A stretch of 64,000 nt of DNA from Orobanche coerulescens. Lineage: Eukaryota; Streptophyta; Magnoliopsida; Lamiales; Orobanchaceae. The stretch's first letter is position 1; every line of letters begins with the position of its first letter. This document shows, piece after piece, positions 1 through 9,558 of the stretch. The position numbers and the translations under genes were made by a program. The DNA lies in contig CM065802.1 of the NCBI GenBank assembly GCA_033398695.1, positions 80,586,096-80,650,095 on the forward strand, read 5' to 3'. The notes beneath the pieces are model-generated. The model had not been told where the DNA came from and made no database searches. It was given only the letters and a program-made list of their open reading frames with translations.

Positions 1-1
1 T

Positions 2-1110
2 GATTTATTTGACCAGCTGCAAGGAGCAACAGTGTTTTCTAAGATCGATATGAGGTCGGGATATCATCAGTTGAGGATTAAGGAATCTGATGTTCCAAAA
101 TCAGCATTCAGAACTCACTACGAACACTATGAGTTTGTAGTGATGCTGTTTGGTCTCACTAACGCACCTGCTGTGTTCATGCAATTTATGAACCGAGTGT
201 TCATAGAGTATTTGGACAAGTTCTTAGTCGTATTTATTGATGACATTCTGGTTTATTCCAAGAGCCCGGAAGAGCATGCATAACATTTGCGGATCGTTTT
301 AGACCTTTTGAGAAACGAGCAATTATACGCCAAGCTTTCTAAGTGTGAATTCTGGCTAGTGGAAGTAATGTTCCTCGGTCATGTGGTATCCGCAGAAGGA
401 GTCCGAGTAGATCCCCAAAAAATCGAAGCAGTTATGGATTGGAAGTCTCCTAAGAACGTGAAGGAAATCCGGAGTTTCTTAGGACTTGCTGGGTATTATC
501 GTCGGTTCATGGAATGGTTTTCCAAAATTACCCGCCCACTTACTCAATTACTGCAGAAAACCCAAAAGTTTGAGTGGAACGAGATGTGCCAGACTAGCTT
601 TGATGAATTTAAGAAGAGATTGATGATGGCACCGATTTTAGCACTCCCACAGGGAACTGGAGGATTCATAGTTTATAGTGACGCTTCGAACTAAGGACTC
701 GGGTGTGTATTGATGCAGAATGAGAAGGTGATCGCCTATGCGTCAGTACAGCTGAAGCCTTAAGAAGTAAATTACCCAACGTATGATTTGGAGCTGGCAG
801 CAGTAGTTTTTGCTTTGAAAATCTGGAGACATTACCTGTACGGGACTCACTGTCAAATCTTTACGGATCACAAGAGTCTCAAATACATCTTTAATCAGAA
901 GGAGTTAAACATGCGGCAGAGGAGATGACTGGAATTGATTAAGGACTACGACTTGGATATTCTTTATCATCCAGGCAAAGCAAACATGGTGGCTGATGCA
1001 CTGAGTCGGAAGCCTGTTTCTATTCGAATGCTGGAGACTCTCACCTCCCAGACCAGCATTCAACGGGAATTTATTCGTGAAGGAATTGAAGTATGGTTGC
1101 AGAGAGTCCC
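2..1110 (+). pseudogene. Ty3/gypsy (Tekay-type) reverse transcriptase-RNase H fragment, broken
   Basis: One continuous frame from base 2 reads as the palm of a Ty3/gypsy reverse transcriptase followed by RNase H. Visible motifs are [18 protein letters not shown], the catalytic FIDDILVYS box near 235-258, the connection motif [11 protein letters not shown], the RNase H start [14 protein letters not shown] and [10 protein letters not shown], and the family-typical [15 protein letters not shown]. The frame is never shifted, but in-frame stops lie at 281-283, 692-694, 761-763 and 926-928, so it is dead. The amino end of the polymerase and the protease are outside the window. The integrase is missing because the sequence switches to LTR sequence at about 1110. 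The protein closely resembles the intact polymerase of element E at 55075-57189, which places it in the Tekay/Del chromovirus group by inference. Confidence 0.93.
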
Positions 1111-1127
1111 GGGCTCGATATTGGCCC

Positions 1128-1340
1128 CTTAGTGTACCACACGAGCAGTCCACATGAGCAGGTGCTTTTACATGATGCTTGTGCGGAAGCAGTGCACCAG
1201 ACAGTGTAGTCTGGCCAAGAACAGGGACGTACGAGCAAGCCACACGAGCAAATGCTCGTGCGTGCTGCTCATGCGTGATGTGTGATGTTGGGCAGTGGAC
1301 TGACGCACGACCGTACGCACGAGCCTTTGGTCGTGCGTCC
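1128..1340 (+). promoter_or_regulatory. Cluster of GCACGAGC/GCTCGTGC half-palindromes upstream of the TATA box
   Basis: Repeated CACGAGC and GCTCGTG half-sites in both orientations fill this block, including a facing pair around 1240-1265 (CACGAGCAAATGCTCGTG). They stop a few bases before the TATA box at 1348. The block is CpG-rich against an AT-rich LTR. Elements B and E have equally placed palindromes of different sequence. A role in transcription or silencing is inference. Confidence 0.6.
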
Positions 1341-1347
1341 CTATTAG

Positions 1348-1354
1348 TATAAAA
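1348..1354 (+). promoter_or_regulatory. TATA box of family A LTR
   Basis: TATAAAA followed by TGGGATATA, then a CT-rich leader beginning near 1370. The corresponding site in element E reads TATAAATGGGACA on the minus strand (53712-53717), which supports a shared core promoter. Confidence 0.6.
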
Positions 1355-2373
1355 TGGGATATACGGGTTTTTCACCTCATTTTATTTCCTTCTTCTCTTC
1401 TTATCGCGGTTGACGGATGGGTGGGACTAGGGTATGGATTTTTGGTCGATTCTACTCAATTCCAAGGTGTTTTGGAGATCTCTAGGTGATTGTAACATCA
1501 TCTAATTCATTGTTCTTCGTCGGATCGAGGTAATTTGTTGATTTTCTTCGGGTTGAATTTTTGGAGACTTGTTCTTGATTTCGATCGTAGTCCAATTTTG
1601 ATGAATCGGTTGGTGTAGTATGATGTTATTAATCGTGTTATATGGATTTTATATCCATATATTCAATTCATTTAACCCGATTTATGATCCTAGGGTTCTT
1701 GAGGAATTATTGAACATTTAATGTTCGAATGAGTTTCCTTCGGTAGGTTGATGTGATTTCCGTTGTTGTTGGTCTTGAACCTCGTTGTGATCGTGTTTTC
1801 TTCATGTCTTGTGGAAGTTGTAGGTTTCGGGGCATTTCGGTCAAGCCGTGTTCGTCGGAGTATTTGCGTGCCGATTCCGAGGCAAGTATCTTATTATACG
1901 ACTTGTATCTTGTGACTAGAAATCACGTATTAGGTTTTTGATGATTTGTTTGCCTTCGTAAATATGTTTAATGTGACTTGGTTGTGTATCACTCATTTTG
2001 AAGGCTTTGTGATGATAGTGTTATTTTGGCATATGTGTTATGTGTTGGGCCATATGTGCAGGATTGTGATATTCGTACGAGTTCATTATACACATAAACG
2101 TGTATTGTGTGTTGTGTTATGTGTAAAGATTTGCAGTATTCGTGTTGGGTTGGTTGTACACTTGCTTGTGCAGTGTGTTGTATATTGATCATGAGTTATG
2201 CTGGATTGTGCGTCGTTGGTGATGATCGTTGGATTGTTGAGAATCATTGTGTTGATGATGCGTTGTTTGTGCACTTTGTGGTGTGATTGAACGTGTACTA
2301 TTCGTGATGGCCGTTGTGATGCTGATTGTGTACATATGTGGAAAGCGTTGCTGGGCCGAGATTATCCAACCTA

Positions 2374-2890
2374 GGGATGTCCGACGGGGCGTATAGGGTT
2401 TCGTGCCTTGAGGGGCGAAACACGGATAATTGTCGGATCATACATATGAGTGAGAAAGGTTGTAATGTTCACCCAGGGATGTCCGATGGGGCGTATGGAG
2501 ATTCGTACCTTGAGGGGCGGATCGCGAACGTGAGGTTATCTACCTAGGGATGTCCGACGGGGCGTATAGGGTTTTATGCCTTTAGGGGCGAAACACGGAT
2601 AATCGTCGGATCGTACATATGAGTGAGAAAGGTTGTAATGTTCACCCAGGGATGTCCGACGGGGCGTATGGGGATTCGTACCTTGAGGTGCGGATGGCGA
2701 ATGTGAGGTTATCCACCTAGGGATGTCCGACGGGGCGTATAGGGTTTCGTGCCCTGAGGGGCGGAACACGGATAATCATTGATTGTTGCGGAAATGAATG
2801 TTGAGCTGAGATTATCTACCTAGAGATGTCCGACGAGGCATATAGGGTTTCATACCTTGAGGGGCAGAACACGGATAATCATCAATCGCA
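2374..2890 (+). repeat. 173-bp tandem repeat (102+71 bp subunits) inside the LTR
   Basis: The motif GGATGTCCGACGGGGCGTA recurs at 2374, 2476, 2547, 2649, 2720 and, in decayed form, 2823. Spacings alternate 102 and 71, giving a composite period of 173 bp. Subunits differ in their tails (CGGATAATCGTCGGATC versus GGATCGCGAACGTGAGG). The array lies downstream of the TATA box, so it is probably transcribed. LTRs of B and E carry only two copies of the related motif at 72-73 bp spacing. Confidence 0.88.
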
Positions 2891-3730
2891 ATGAAACTAT
2901 TTTTGGGTTGGTGAACCCTAACGATTTATGGACTGATATGGAAGTTATTTTGGAATACTAATTTTTTTTAAAGTCAAGTGCTTCGAAAGATTGTTTTACG
3001 GAAAATGGCTTAGGCCGAGAACCAATGTATTTGAAATGGTTTTGTAACTAAGGGCGTGACGTCCAAAAAGATTTTCCATTATATAAATACATGTTACATG
3101 AACGAGATTTTGGGCTGAGACCCTATGGTTTGATAAAGGTTTTTCCAAAACTTAGGACATGAGTTCCTAATAACTCCGGGGTTTTATTCTGAGATGATTG
3201 TTATTTCTTTTAAAGACTACAGTTATGTTGTTTTCTAAAGTTCTAAAACTCCTCGGGAGTACTTGGTAAATGATTGTCCTTAACTGATACGTGGTTGTTA
3301 ATTGCTTGTTATATTTCGTATAGAGATACTGGTACTAGACATTCGAATGCTAACCCCTTAAATGGGGGAAATACGTTTCATGCATTTCAGGTATGCTTGG
3401 TTCGTAGAAGAAGTCACAGGGTCGGCATAGGAGATGATGGGCCGCAATACTAATCAAGAGTTATGGTGTACAGTTGTTGTTGCATCATTGCATTGTTCTC
3501 AGTCTTCCGCTGTGTTGTATTGTTTTGTATTTTGGACCCCTGCGTGGGCAAAAGTTGTGGGATTGTATTTTGATTACTTAAAGTTGTGTGACCTTATCAG
3601 TCCGTATCATTATTCTGTTTGACCCCGGCCGTTCAAATATTTTGTTGTCTGATTGTGTTCAGCCTGGTGGATCCCTGAGTGTAGGGTCAACGACGTGTAA
3701 TATTTCCGGTTGAATTCTGGGGGTGTTACA

Positions 3731-3989
3731 ACAACGATTATACAACATGAATGAAACGCTAACGGATACACCAATAATCCGAATCAAACACAGATACACG
3801 ACGAAGCACAAAACACACGATCTGTACGACTTACGTAACTACAAGTTGTACACGATGAACACCACAACACGATGCATCATACCGTACACAACATAGGGAA
3901 GATTACAATTAATCATCAATGGGGCAAAATAACAGGCACAACCGACAATTAATTCAGAGTAACCGGAAATGAAAATCTCGGGTATTACA
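3731..3989 (-). repeat. Inverted LTR start of a family A relative
   Basis: Read on the minus strand from 3989, this begins TGTAATACCCGAGATTTTC and runs parallel to the LTR start at 7308 (TGTAATACTCGAGATTTTC), sharing TTATTTTGCCCC, TTGATGATTA and GGTATGATG blocks with many substitutions. It abuts the plus-strand LTR end at 3730, so two LTR fragments of related families meet in inverted orientation. It is probably the 5' edge of a minus-strand insertion whose remainder was lost. Confidence 0.75.
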
Positions 3990-5060
3990 AATTTAGTCAC
4001 TAGAGTAGTTCGATCTAATCACTGGTTGGTGGAGTCAACCTTGAAGTACGACTTAATGGGCAAGTAGCAGTCTCTACTAAATACCAAGATAAGATTGTGT
4101 CTCCTGTAAGTGAACAGGTATATGTCCTATGCGGTTAGTGGCAAACGATATCATAAGTCTTTGGGCAAAGCATTTATAGCTAGTTATATCGATACACGAG
4201 AGCTCGGCGATCTCGGTTTACTCTAACAAAAGCATTGAGTCAAGTTACAATAGGGATTGATATTGTCGTGACCCTAATACTTGATCGGGATATATGACTG
4301 AAGGGTTTATACGTATACGGTATTCATAACGTACATGTTTTTTTTTGGAATGATCCCCATCATTCCCTCTGAGTTGGATTGCGGTATATGCCACGAGACT
4401 GGCCTACAGAGTCACATCACATGAATAGACGATGGATTATATTTAGCTTATTCTATCTGGGTTAATATTGGACATTAGATGTCTAATTTAATTGAATAAA
4501 TCAAATATGTCTCATGAATTAAATAAATTATTTTGTAGTTAATTTTATTCATATTATTTCTTAGAGAATTTATATTGAATATAATTAATTAGTTGGGTTA
4601 ATTAATTGTATTAATATAGAAACATACCAAGATTTATCTAACGGAGTAGATACATGATGGTCCATTTCACAGACCGAAAACGAACCAAGATACGTGAGTG
4701 ATCCTTATTTCAGAGCCTATTTATGTTACTTCAGCGATTTATAAAAACACCAAATCATGGAATTCCAGGTTGTTAATGTTGATGGTATGAGCTTAAGGGA
4801 TATGTGAGAATGAAATAGCGGTGTAATTATAGAGATCGAGGAGGAGTTTATATGCGGGAGAGTTTGTAACCCCAATTTAGGCATTTTGTTCTTCCGGCTG
4901 TTATTGATTTCTCGCTCGATATCGACTTTTTTGCTTTAGAGATGAGCTCGCTCGACCATAAATTGCCTATTTTACCTACTCACGAGCTCAATAATAGAAA
5001 GTCAAAATAGTGTGTTTCGGGTAACTGGTGTCCCGTCTTCTTCCTCAATCAATTTCTTCA
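3990..5060. other. Unexplained ~1.07-kb block without coding capacity
   Basis: No reading frame of note and no match to any other part of the window. The left part (to ~4440) has balanced base composition; the right part (4440-4630) is strongly AT-rich. It lies between the inverted LTR fragment and the interior of the non-autonomous element. It could be a degraded LTR or spacer of a copia element, or host sequence. Confidence 0.4.
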
Positions 5061-5201
5061 TTTTTCATGAGCACACCCTTCTTGGGCTATTTTCTAAGTG
5101 TCGAGCGACAAATTAAGTTGTGTGTTGGCACACTATGTCGTCTGTGCTGTCGGTTGAGATTAGTATCGTGGGCAACTGTCATCTTCGTGCGACCTGTGGA
5201 T

Positions 5202-5207
5202 GTAAGT
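5202..5207 (+). promoter_or_regulatory. Leader splice donor GTAAGT of A'
   Basis: GTAAGT follows TTCGTGCGACCTGTGGAT, in the same sequence context as the donors in B (33982) and E (minus strand, 58901-58896). In E an acceptor directly precedes the gag start codon, so the donor probably serves a leader intron. Confidence 0.5.
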
Positions 5208-7271
5208 CTTCTCTCCTTTGTGATAAATATGTGTGTCGTGATTTCGTTTATGTGTATTTTGTGAGATGAAGTATGTGTTCAGTATTTGTGGTGTACTACA
5301 TGTGTATTGAGCTAGATGTATTGATGGTTTGGACACCGAGTGGTGCGGTATGATATGTAAACCTTGAACATTGACGTGATCCTGGAAGTGTGTTATGATA
5401 GAGTTTGATGAGAAACTCTGATAGATAGTTTCGAGATATGTTTTAGTGTAGTGTTCATGAGATGTGTTTGTTAAATCAGAAACTTATATGTCAGATGAGC
5501 ATATATTTTGAGACCGATTGCTCTAAAAGTTGTGATTTATTCACTGCGTGTCTATTTGAGAACCATTTTTGAAGGATTTCATAAACTTGAGTATGTTTGT
5601 GGAAAATCGATTGCTGAAAACGTTTCGACGGTACGGTTAAACAACGGTGTTGTATGGATTTTGAAATTGGTTGAACTTTGGCGAGTCGTCCTTGTATGTG
5701 CAAATGAAACTTTGCGTTAGTATTTGAAAGTTATGCTATGAAGTATTTTGATCATTTTGCAAAATATTACCGTCGGGAATTTTCTTTGTCATGAATGTGA
5801 GGATTTTTGAAAATGATTTTTAACGTATTGGTTTTATTTTGAAATGACTCGAGTCTACGATTCCAAGATCTTTCACACCATAAAACTTTTGTATTTTAAA
5901 ACAAAAATGTGTTTTTAATTTTCAAAATAAGGGTGAAAGATGAAAAATCTTACTCGACTTAAACTTTAAAAATTGGATGTAGTTGTTGATCTGTGGCGAT
6001 TCTGAGTGGTAACATGTGTTACATTGTGTTTTGTTAGTTTTGATGATATGTGAAGACATGGTTATCTTAATGATGCTGTTTACAAGAGAACTTGATATTT
6101 CAAAATAGTGATTTGAAAATGATTTCCAAACGAAACAGTTACAATAATGGGTTCATGGTTTTGATTAAAACGATCGAGGTATTAAAAGTATTTTCAAAAC
6201 CTCATTTTGGAGAAATTATAAACTAAAGGATTTTAAATCCTTATCATTTGAATGAATACCTCGGAGAATTTTTAAAGAATGTGGTATGTCATTGGTTACA
6301 GTGATGTGTGGTGGTTACGACCGTAGTTGCATCGGTAATGGTCGTAAGTTTTCTATTGATGTGGTCTTCTGATTCTTTTACGATTGTAAATTCCATCTAT
6401 TGCCTTGATAGTTCTTGTGTTCATGTAATTATCCGGAATGGATAATTTGTTGCTATTTATTGTCTACGTTGATATGTTATGCTGAATTGGCGTTTCGGCA
6501 TATTGATTTGCGATGAGTGGTGCTGCGTTGGCATATTGGTACGTTGCTCTGCGATGTTATGTTTGTCGTACTTAGTGATTGTATGTTCAGCATGTCGAGG
6601 AATGAGGTTATGATCGTGGCTGTAGCCATGAGCGTAGGGTGGCTCATCTGTTAGCAAGCACCGATCAGACCAGTGCTTATGGTCGTGAGGACCAGTCGCA
6701 TGATAAGATGCAAGTAGCTGAAGGGAATGTCGACGTTGGCAGAGACCCAACGTTCGAGAGGATTTTATTGTCGATGGAGCCTATGTGTGTTGCAAGAAAA
6801 TAAGAGATGTGTGGAGATTCTTAGAGAGGTAAGAGGATTGAAGTTTCTAAATCTCGACCCTCACATCGGTATCGTTGATTCTCAGTGGTGCGCCAAGGTA
6901 CTTCAACTGAAGCCGTGTGGGCCATACTCGGAAGAATCGTCGCTCGCCGCAGACTGTTTTAGCATGGTCAATCGGGACACCAAGCGGCAGTGCGAGTCTG
7001 TCGTTGAAATGTTCGGGGACCGAAGTCCCGCTCCTCGTGGAGGGCACAATGGTGCCCAGTGAGGTTATTATGTGTTGTGCGGTGGATTGTTCCTCTTATG
7101 GAGATTTGTCATTTGATATTTTTATGTTTGGTACTTGATAACTGATATTTTGGTTTGAATAATTCTGTATGGGTTCGTAAACCTATGGGGACACGTGACA
7201 GTAGATCACGAGGTCACTTGATGCTTGAACACTTGTGTTTCGTTGTGTAACACTGTGATGCTTTTGTTTTA

Positions 7272-7307
7272 AGTTTCGGGACGAAACTTATTTTTAGTGG
7301 ATAGAGT
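7272..7307 (+). promoter_or_regulatory. Hairpin and polypurine tract before the A' 3' LTR
   Basis: AGTTTCGGGACGAAACT (7272-7288) can form a 7-bp stem with a 3-base loop. It is followed by TTTTTAGTGGATAGAG, which ends exactly where the LTR starts (TGTAATACTCGAG, 7308). The purine tract would prime plus-strand DNA synthesis. The same hairpin precedes the 3' LTRs of B and E. Confidence 0.65.
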
Positions 7308-7645
7308 GTAATACTCGAGATTTTCGTTTTCAGTTATTTTGAATTATTTACCGTTTGTGTCGATTATTTTGCCCCGTTGATGATTATTCGGAATTTCTCT
7401 TTATTATGGGCGGTATGATGGACCGTGTCGTGTTGTTCGGCAGATACGACTGGTTGTTGTGTAGGTCGTACAAGGTTGTGTATATGCATGTGTGACATGG
7501 CATATTGTACTCCGTTGTCTTTTCACCTCTCTGAGGGCGTTATGACCCCTTGTTATCATCCCCTCTCGAGTTGGTTATGTTCTGGGTGCTTTTGGAGCCG
7601 TGTCGGGCTCGATATTGGTCCCTTAGTGTAGCACACGAGCAGTCC
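7308..7645 (+). repeat. First 338 bp of the A' 3' LTR, truncated
   Basis: Starts TGTAATACTCGAG after a polypurine tract. From ~7606 it matches the LTR at 1111 (CGGGCTCGATATTGG...CACACGAGCAGTCC). At 7645/7646 LTR similarity ends and copia gag coding sequence (element D) begins without a recognisable terminus, so the junction is a deletion or illegitimate recombination point. Confidence 0.78.
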
Positions 7646-7997
7646 GATATTGATCTCTTTTCTGACCTCAAAGCATTTGAGTACGATATAGACAGGAGAG
7701 AGAAAGCTGAAGAATCTCCAGCCAGGACTACAGCATTAGCCGCTGTATCCAACCGAAGACACAACATACCGAGCTCATCAAAACCCATTCACAAGAATTC
7801 TAACAGCGACGACGAAATCCTGTCACAAGATGAAATGACGCTCCTCATGCATAAGTTCAAGAAGTTTATCACGCAGTCGGGAAAGACTCCATACAGGCCC
7901 AAGCCTGTTCACAAGGTAAGTACCGAAACTTCCTCTAGTGATGCTAACTTGTGTTATAATTGCAGGAAACCAGGACATTTTGCAAACAAATGTCCTC
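7646..7997 (+). pseudogene. Element D gag, first part, cut by element C
   Basis: Reads DLFSDLKAFEYDIDRREK, a Ser/Lys-rich linker, then a CCHC zinc knuckle CYNCRKPGHFANKC (about 7951-7992), typical of copia nucleocapsid. It aligns residue by residue with gag of element C at 18440-18100. Upstream gag codons are missing. Element C's LTR enters directly after the knuckle, and the frame resumes at 20294 with PHAKVQRLPEAEQQ. Confidence 0.88.
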
Positions 7998-9157
7998 TGT
8001 TGGCCACTAAGTATAGGGGATACAGCATGGAAAGTGTTTTAAACAACAAGTTGTACGGTTTTCAAATCTGAGTGCGTAGCGGAAGTCTTGTTTAAAGTAA
8101 GTTGCTGTAAATACAGCAACTAGAAATGAAGTGTATACTTAAAATTAATCACAGATAATAAAACAGTAAATGCAGAAGGTAACTGACACGATAATTAAAG
8201 TGGTTCGAGGTAAACCACTCTACGTCCACTGGTCCTCCACACAGGAGTGAAAATGTTTATTATAAATACTACGTACACAACTACGTATTAATAATCAAAC
8301 CTAATCAATATATCTTTCACACAGATTGATATAATGATCTTAGCCTTCAACCGTTCACACAGATTGGTTTAATCTTTCACTTGACTGGCTTCTTCACACA
8401 CAGTTCCGAAGCTTCGTCTCTTCAATGCAAGTCCGTCACACACAGTTCAGGAATAGCAAGGTTTCCCGGTCCACACAGGGTTGATGGGTTTTGTTCAAGG
8501 ATAGAACAATGTTTGAACAACAGCTTTGACTTTCTGAGCTTTTAGCTGATGATGTGTTGTTCATGGTTGAGCACTTTGGATATTTCTTCTCTTAGAATAT
8601 GCAGTATACTTGAAGAAATATGTTTGCTCTGAATATTCGTGTAAGCACTTGTTGGTTGTGGTTAATCCGTACGTGATCTTCAAACTCTGGGTATATATAT
8701 ATATATAGCCTTCTTGAATATATTCATTGAGATAGATCCGTTGAGCAAGAGTCCGTTCTAACGGGATGATGTGTTTGAATAAAACACGATCCGGATTTTT
8801 GCGCTTGATTGAAGATCTCTGACGGCTTAATATTTTAATACTTTATCCTTCAGTATTTAAATATATCTTCTTAAACGAGACTTTGACTTTAACAAATAAC
8901 AAAGATTCCTTCTTGTCCTGTTTGGATACTGTATGGAATGATAGCTGTATTATCGATTCGAGACAGCTTCCATACTTAGTCTTATGAGACTCCTTTGCTG
9001 TATGATTGATTCACTGTATGATGGGACTACGAGAAGTCTTCGATACAGGTTGACACCTTTGACCAGCTTTTCAATACAGCTGTTTGTTGTATGCTGGATT
9101 GGCACATTGTCAAAACATTCTGTCAAGATTTTCGATACAAGAAATTTTATCCTAACA
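7998..9157 (-). repeat. 3' LTR of element C (1160 bp)
   Basis: Matches 19161-20293 along its length. Differences include about 20 extra bases near 8048-8072 and a longer TA run at 8692-8707. On the minus strand it starts TGTTAGGATAAAA and ends GGCCAACA. The TA run probably serves as the TATA element, as in the other LTR. Short CACACAG direct repeats lie at 8230-8480. Confidence 0.92.
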
Positions 9158-9172
9158 ATTTCTCCCTTTTTG
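9158..9172 (-). promoter_or_regulatory. Polypurine tract of element C
   Basis: On the minus strand CAAAAAGGGAGAAAT directly precedes the 3' LTR start, the expected place for the plus-strand primer. The 9173-9558 interval is the element's 3' untranslated region and shows no gene. Confidence 0.7.
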
Positions 9173-9558
9173 AATATTTGCCAAGTCTTTCCAAGTCTTC
9201 CTTTTAAAACCTTTTGATGTTATCCAAACATACTTGATGATACCAAAACTTTGACACTTAGCATCTTGAAGGAGGGCAGACTTCTTGGTCTTATGTTTCG
9301 AATGTTCTGGCCTTCAGCAATTAGCCTAATACTAAGAACTGCTCGCAGGCAAGTTAAAGCTTTTATCAAAAGAGTATTACATCTTTAAACTTATGATTGG
9401 CGCATAGGTACAATCTTACATTGTATTCTAGATACATACAACTTAAACTATGAACTGTTCGCAGACAAGTTCTTACAGCTTATGTATTAAAACAAGTTTC
9501 ATACTTGTATACAGCAAGAATAAATTTAGTGTGTGTAAACAAACAAGAACACAGTAGA

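Larger units (their letters stand above)
1111..3730 (+). repeat. Long LTR of Tekay-like family A, lacking its first ~300 bp
   Basis: This stretch ends in GGGTGTTACA, the same end as the LTRs of elements B and E. Its start, CGGGCTCGATATTGG, matches position ~300 inside the LTR copy that begins at 7308. It is therefore an LTR joined to polymerase sequence after loss of its first ~300 bp. Order inside: GCACGAGC palindromes, TATAAAA at 1348, a pyrimidine-rich leader, tandem TCCGACGGGG repeats, paired 'gggctgagaccc'-like blocks, and the AGCCTGGTGGATCC...GGGTGTTACA end. The same order is seen in the LTR of B. The small ORFs here (for example 1753-1941 and 1946-2188) have no recognisable product. 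Complete length would be about 2.9 kb. Confidence 0.82.
5061..7307 (+). mobile_element. Non-coding interior of a non-autonomous Tekay-like element (A')
   Basis: From about 5148 this matches the interior of element B: GATTAGTATCGTGGG, CATCTTCGTGCGACCTGTGGA and the GTAAGT donor at 5202 correspond to 33919-33987. The far end carries the AGTTTCGGGACGAAACT hairpin, a purine-rich tract and then an LTR start, as in B. No gag or polymerase homology is visible in between; ORFs such as 5508-5720 and 6727-7062 have no recognised product. This is the structure of a large non-autonomous LTR element mobilised in trans. The primer-binding site expected near its left end is absent, so that end is lost or rearranged. 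Confidence 0.7.

Noticed and set aside
905..1375. 156-codon minus-strand ORF
   Set aside because: Antisense of the RNase H fragment and the palindrome cluster; composition follows the repeats.
2374..2890. Regular repeats resembling a CRISPR array
   Set aside because: The repeats are 71- and 102-bp tandem LTR units with related spacers in a plant genome, with no cas genes.
5028..7138. Several 60-110 codon ORFs (for example 5508-5720, 6727-7062)
   Set aside because: Not conserved in the homologous interior of element B and without domain signatures.
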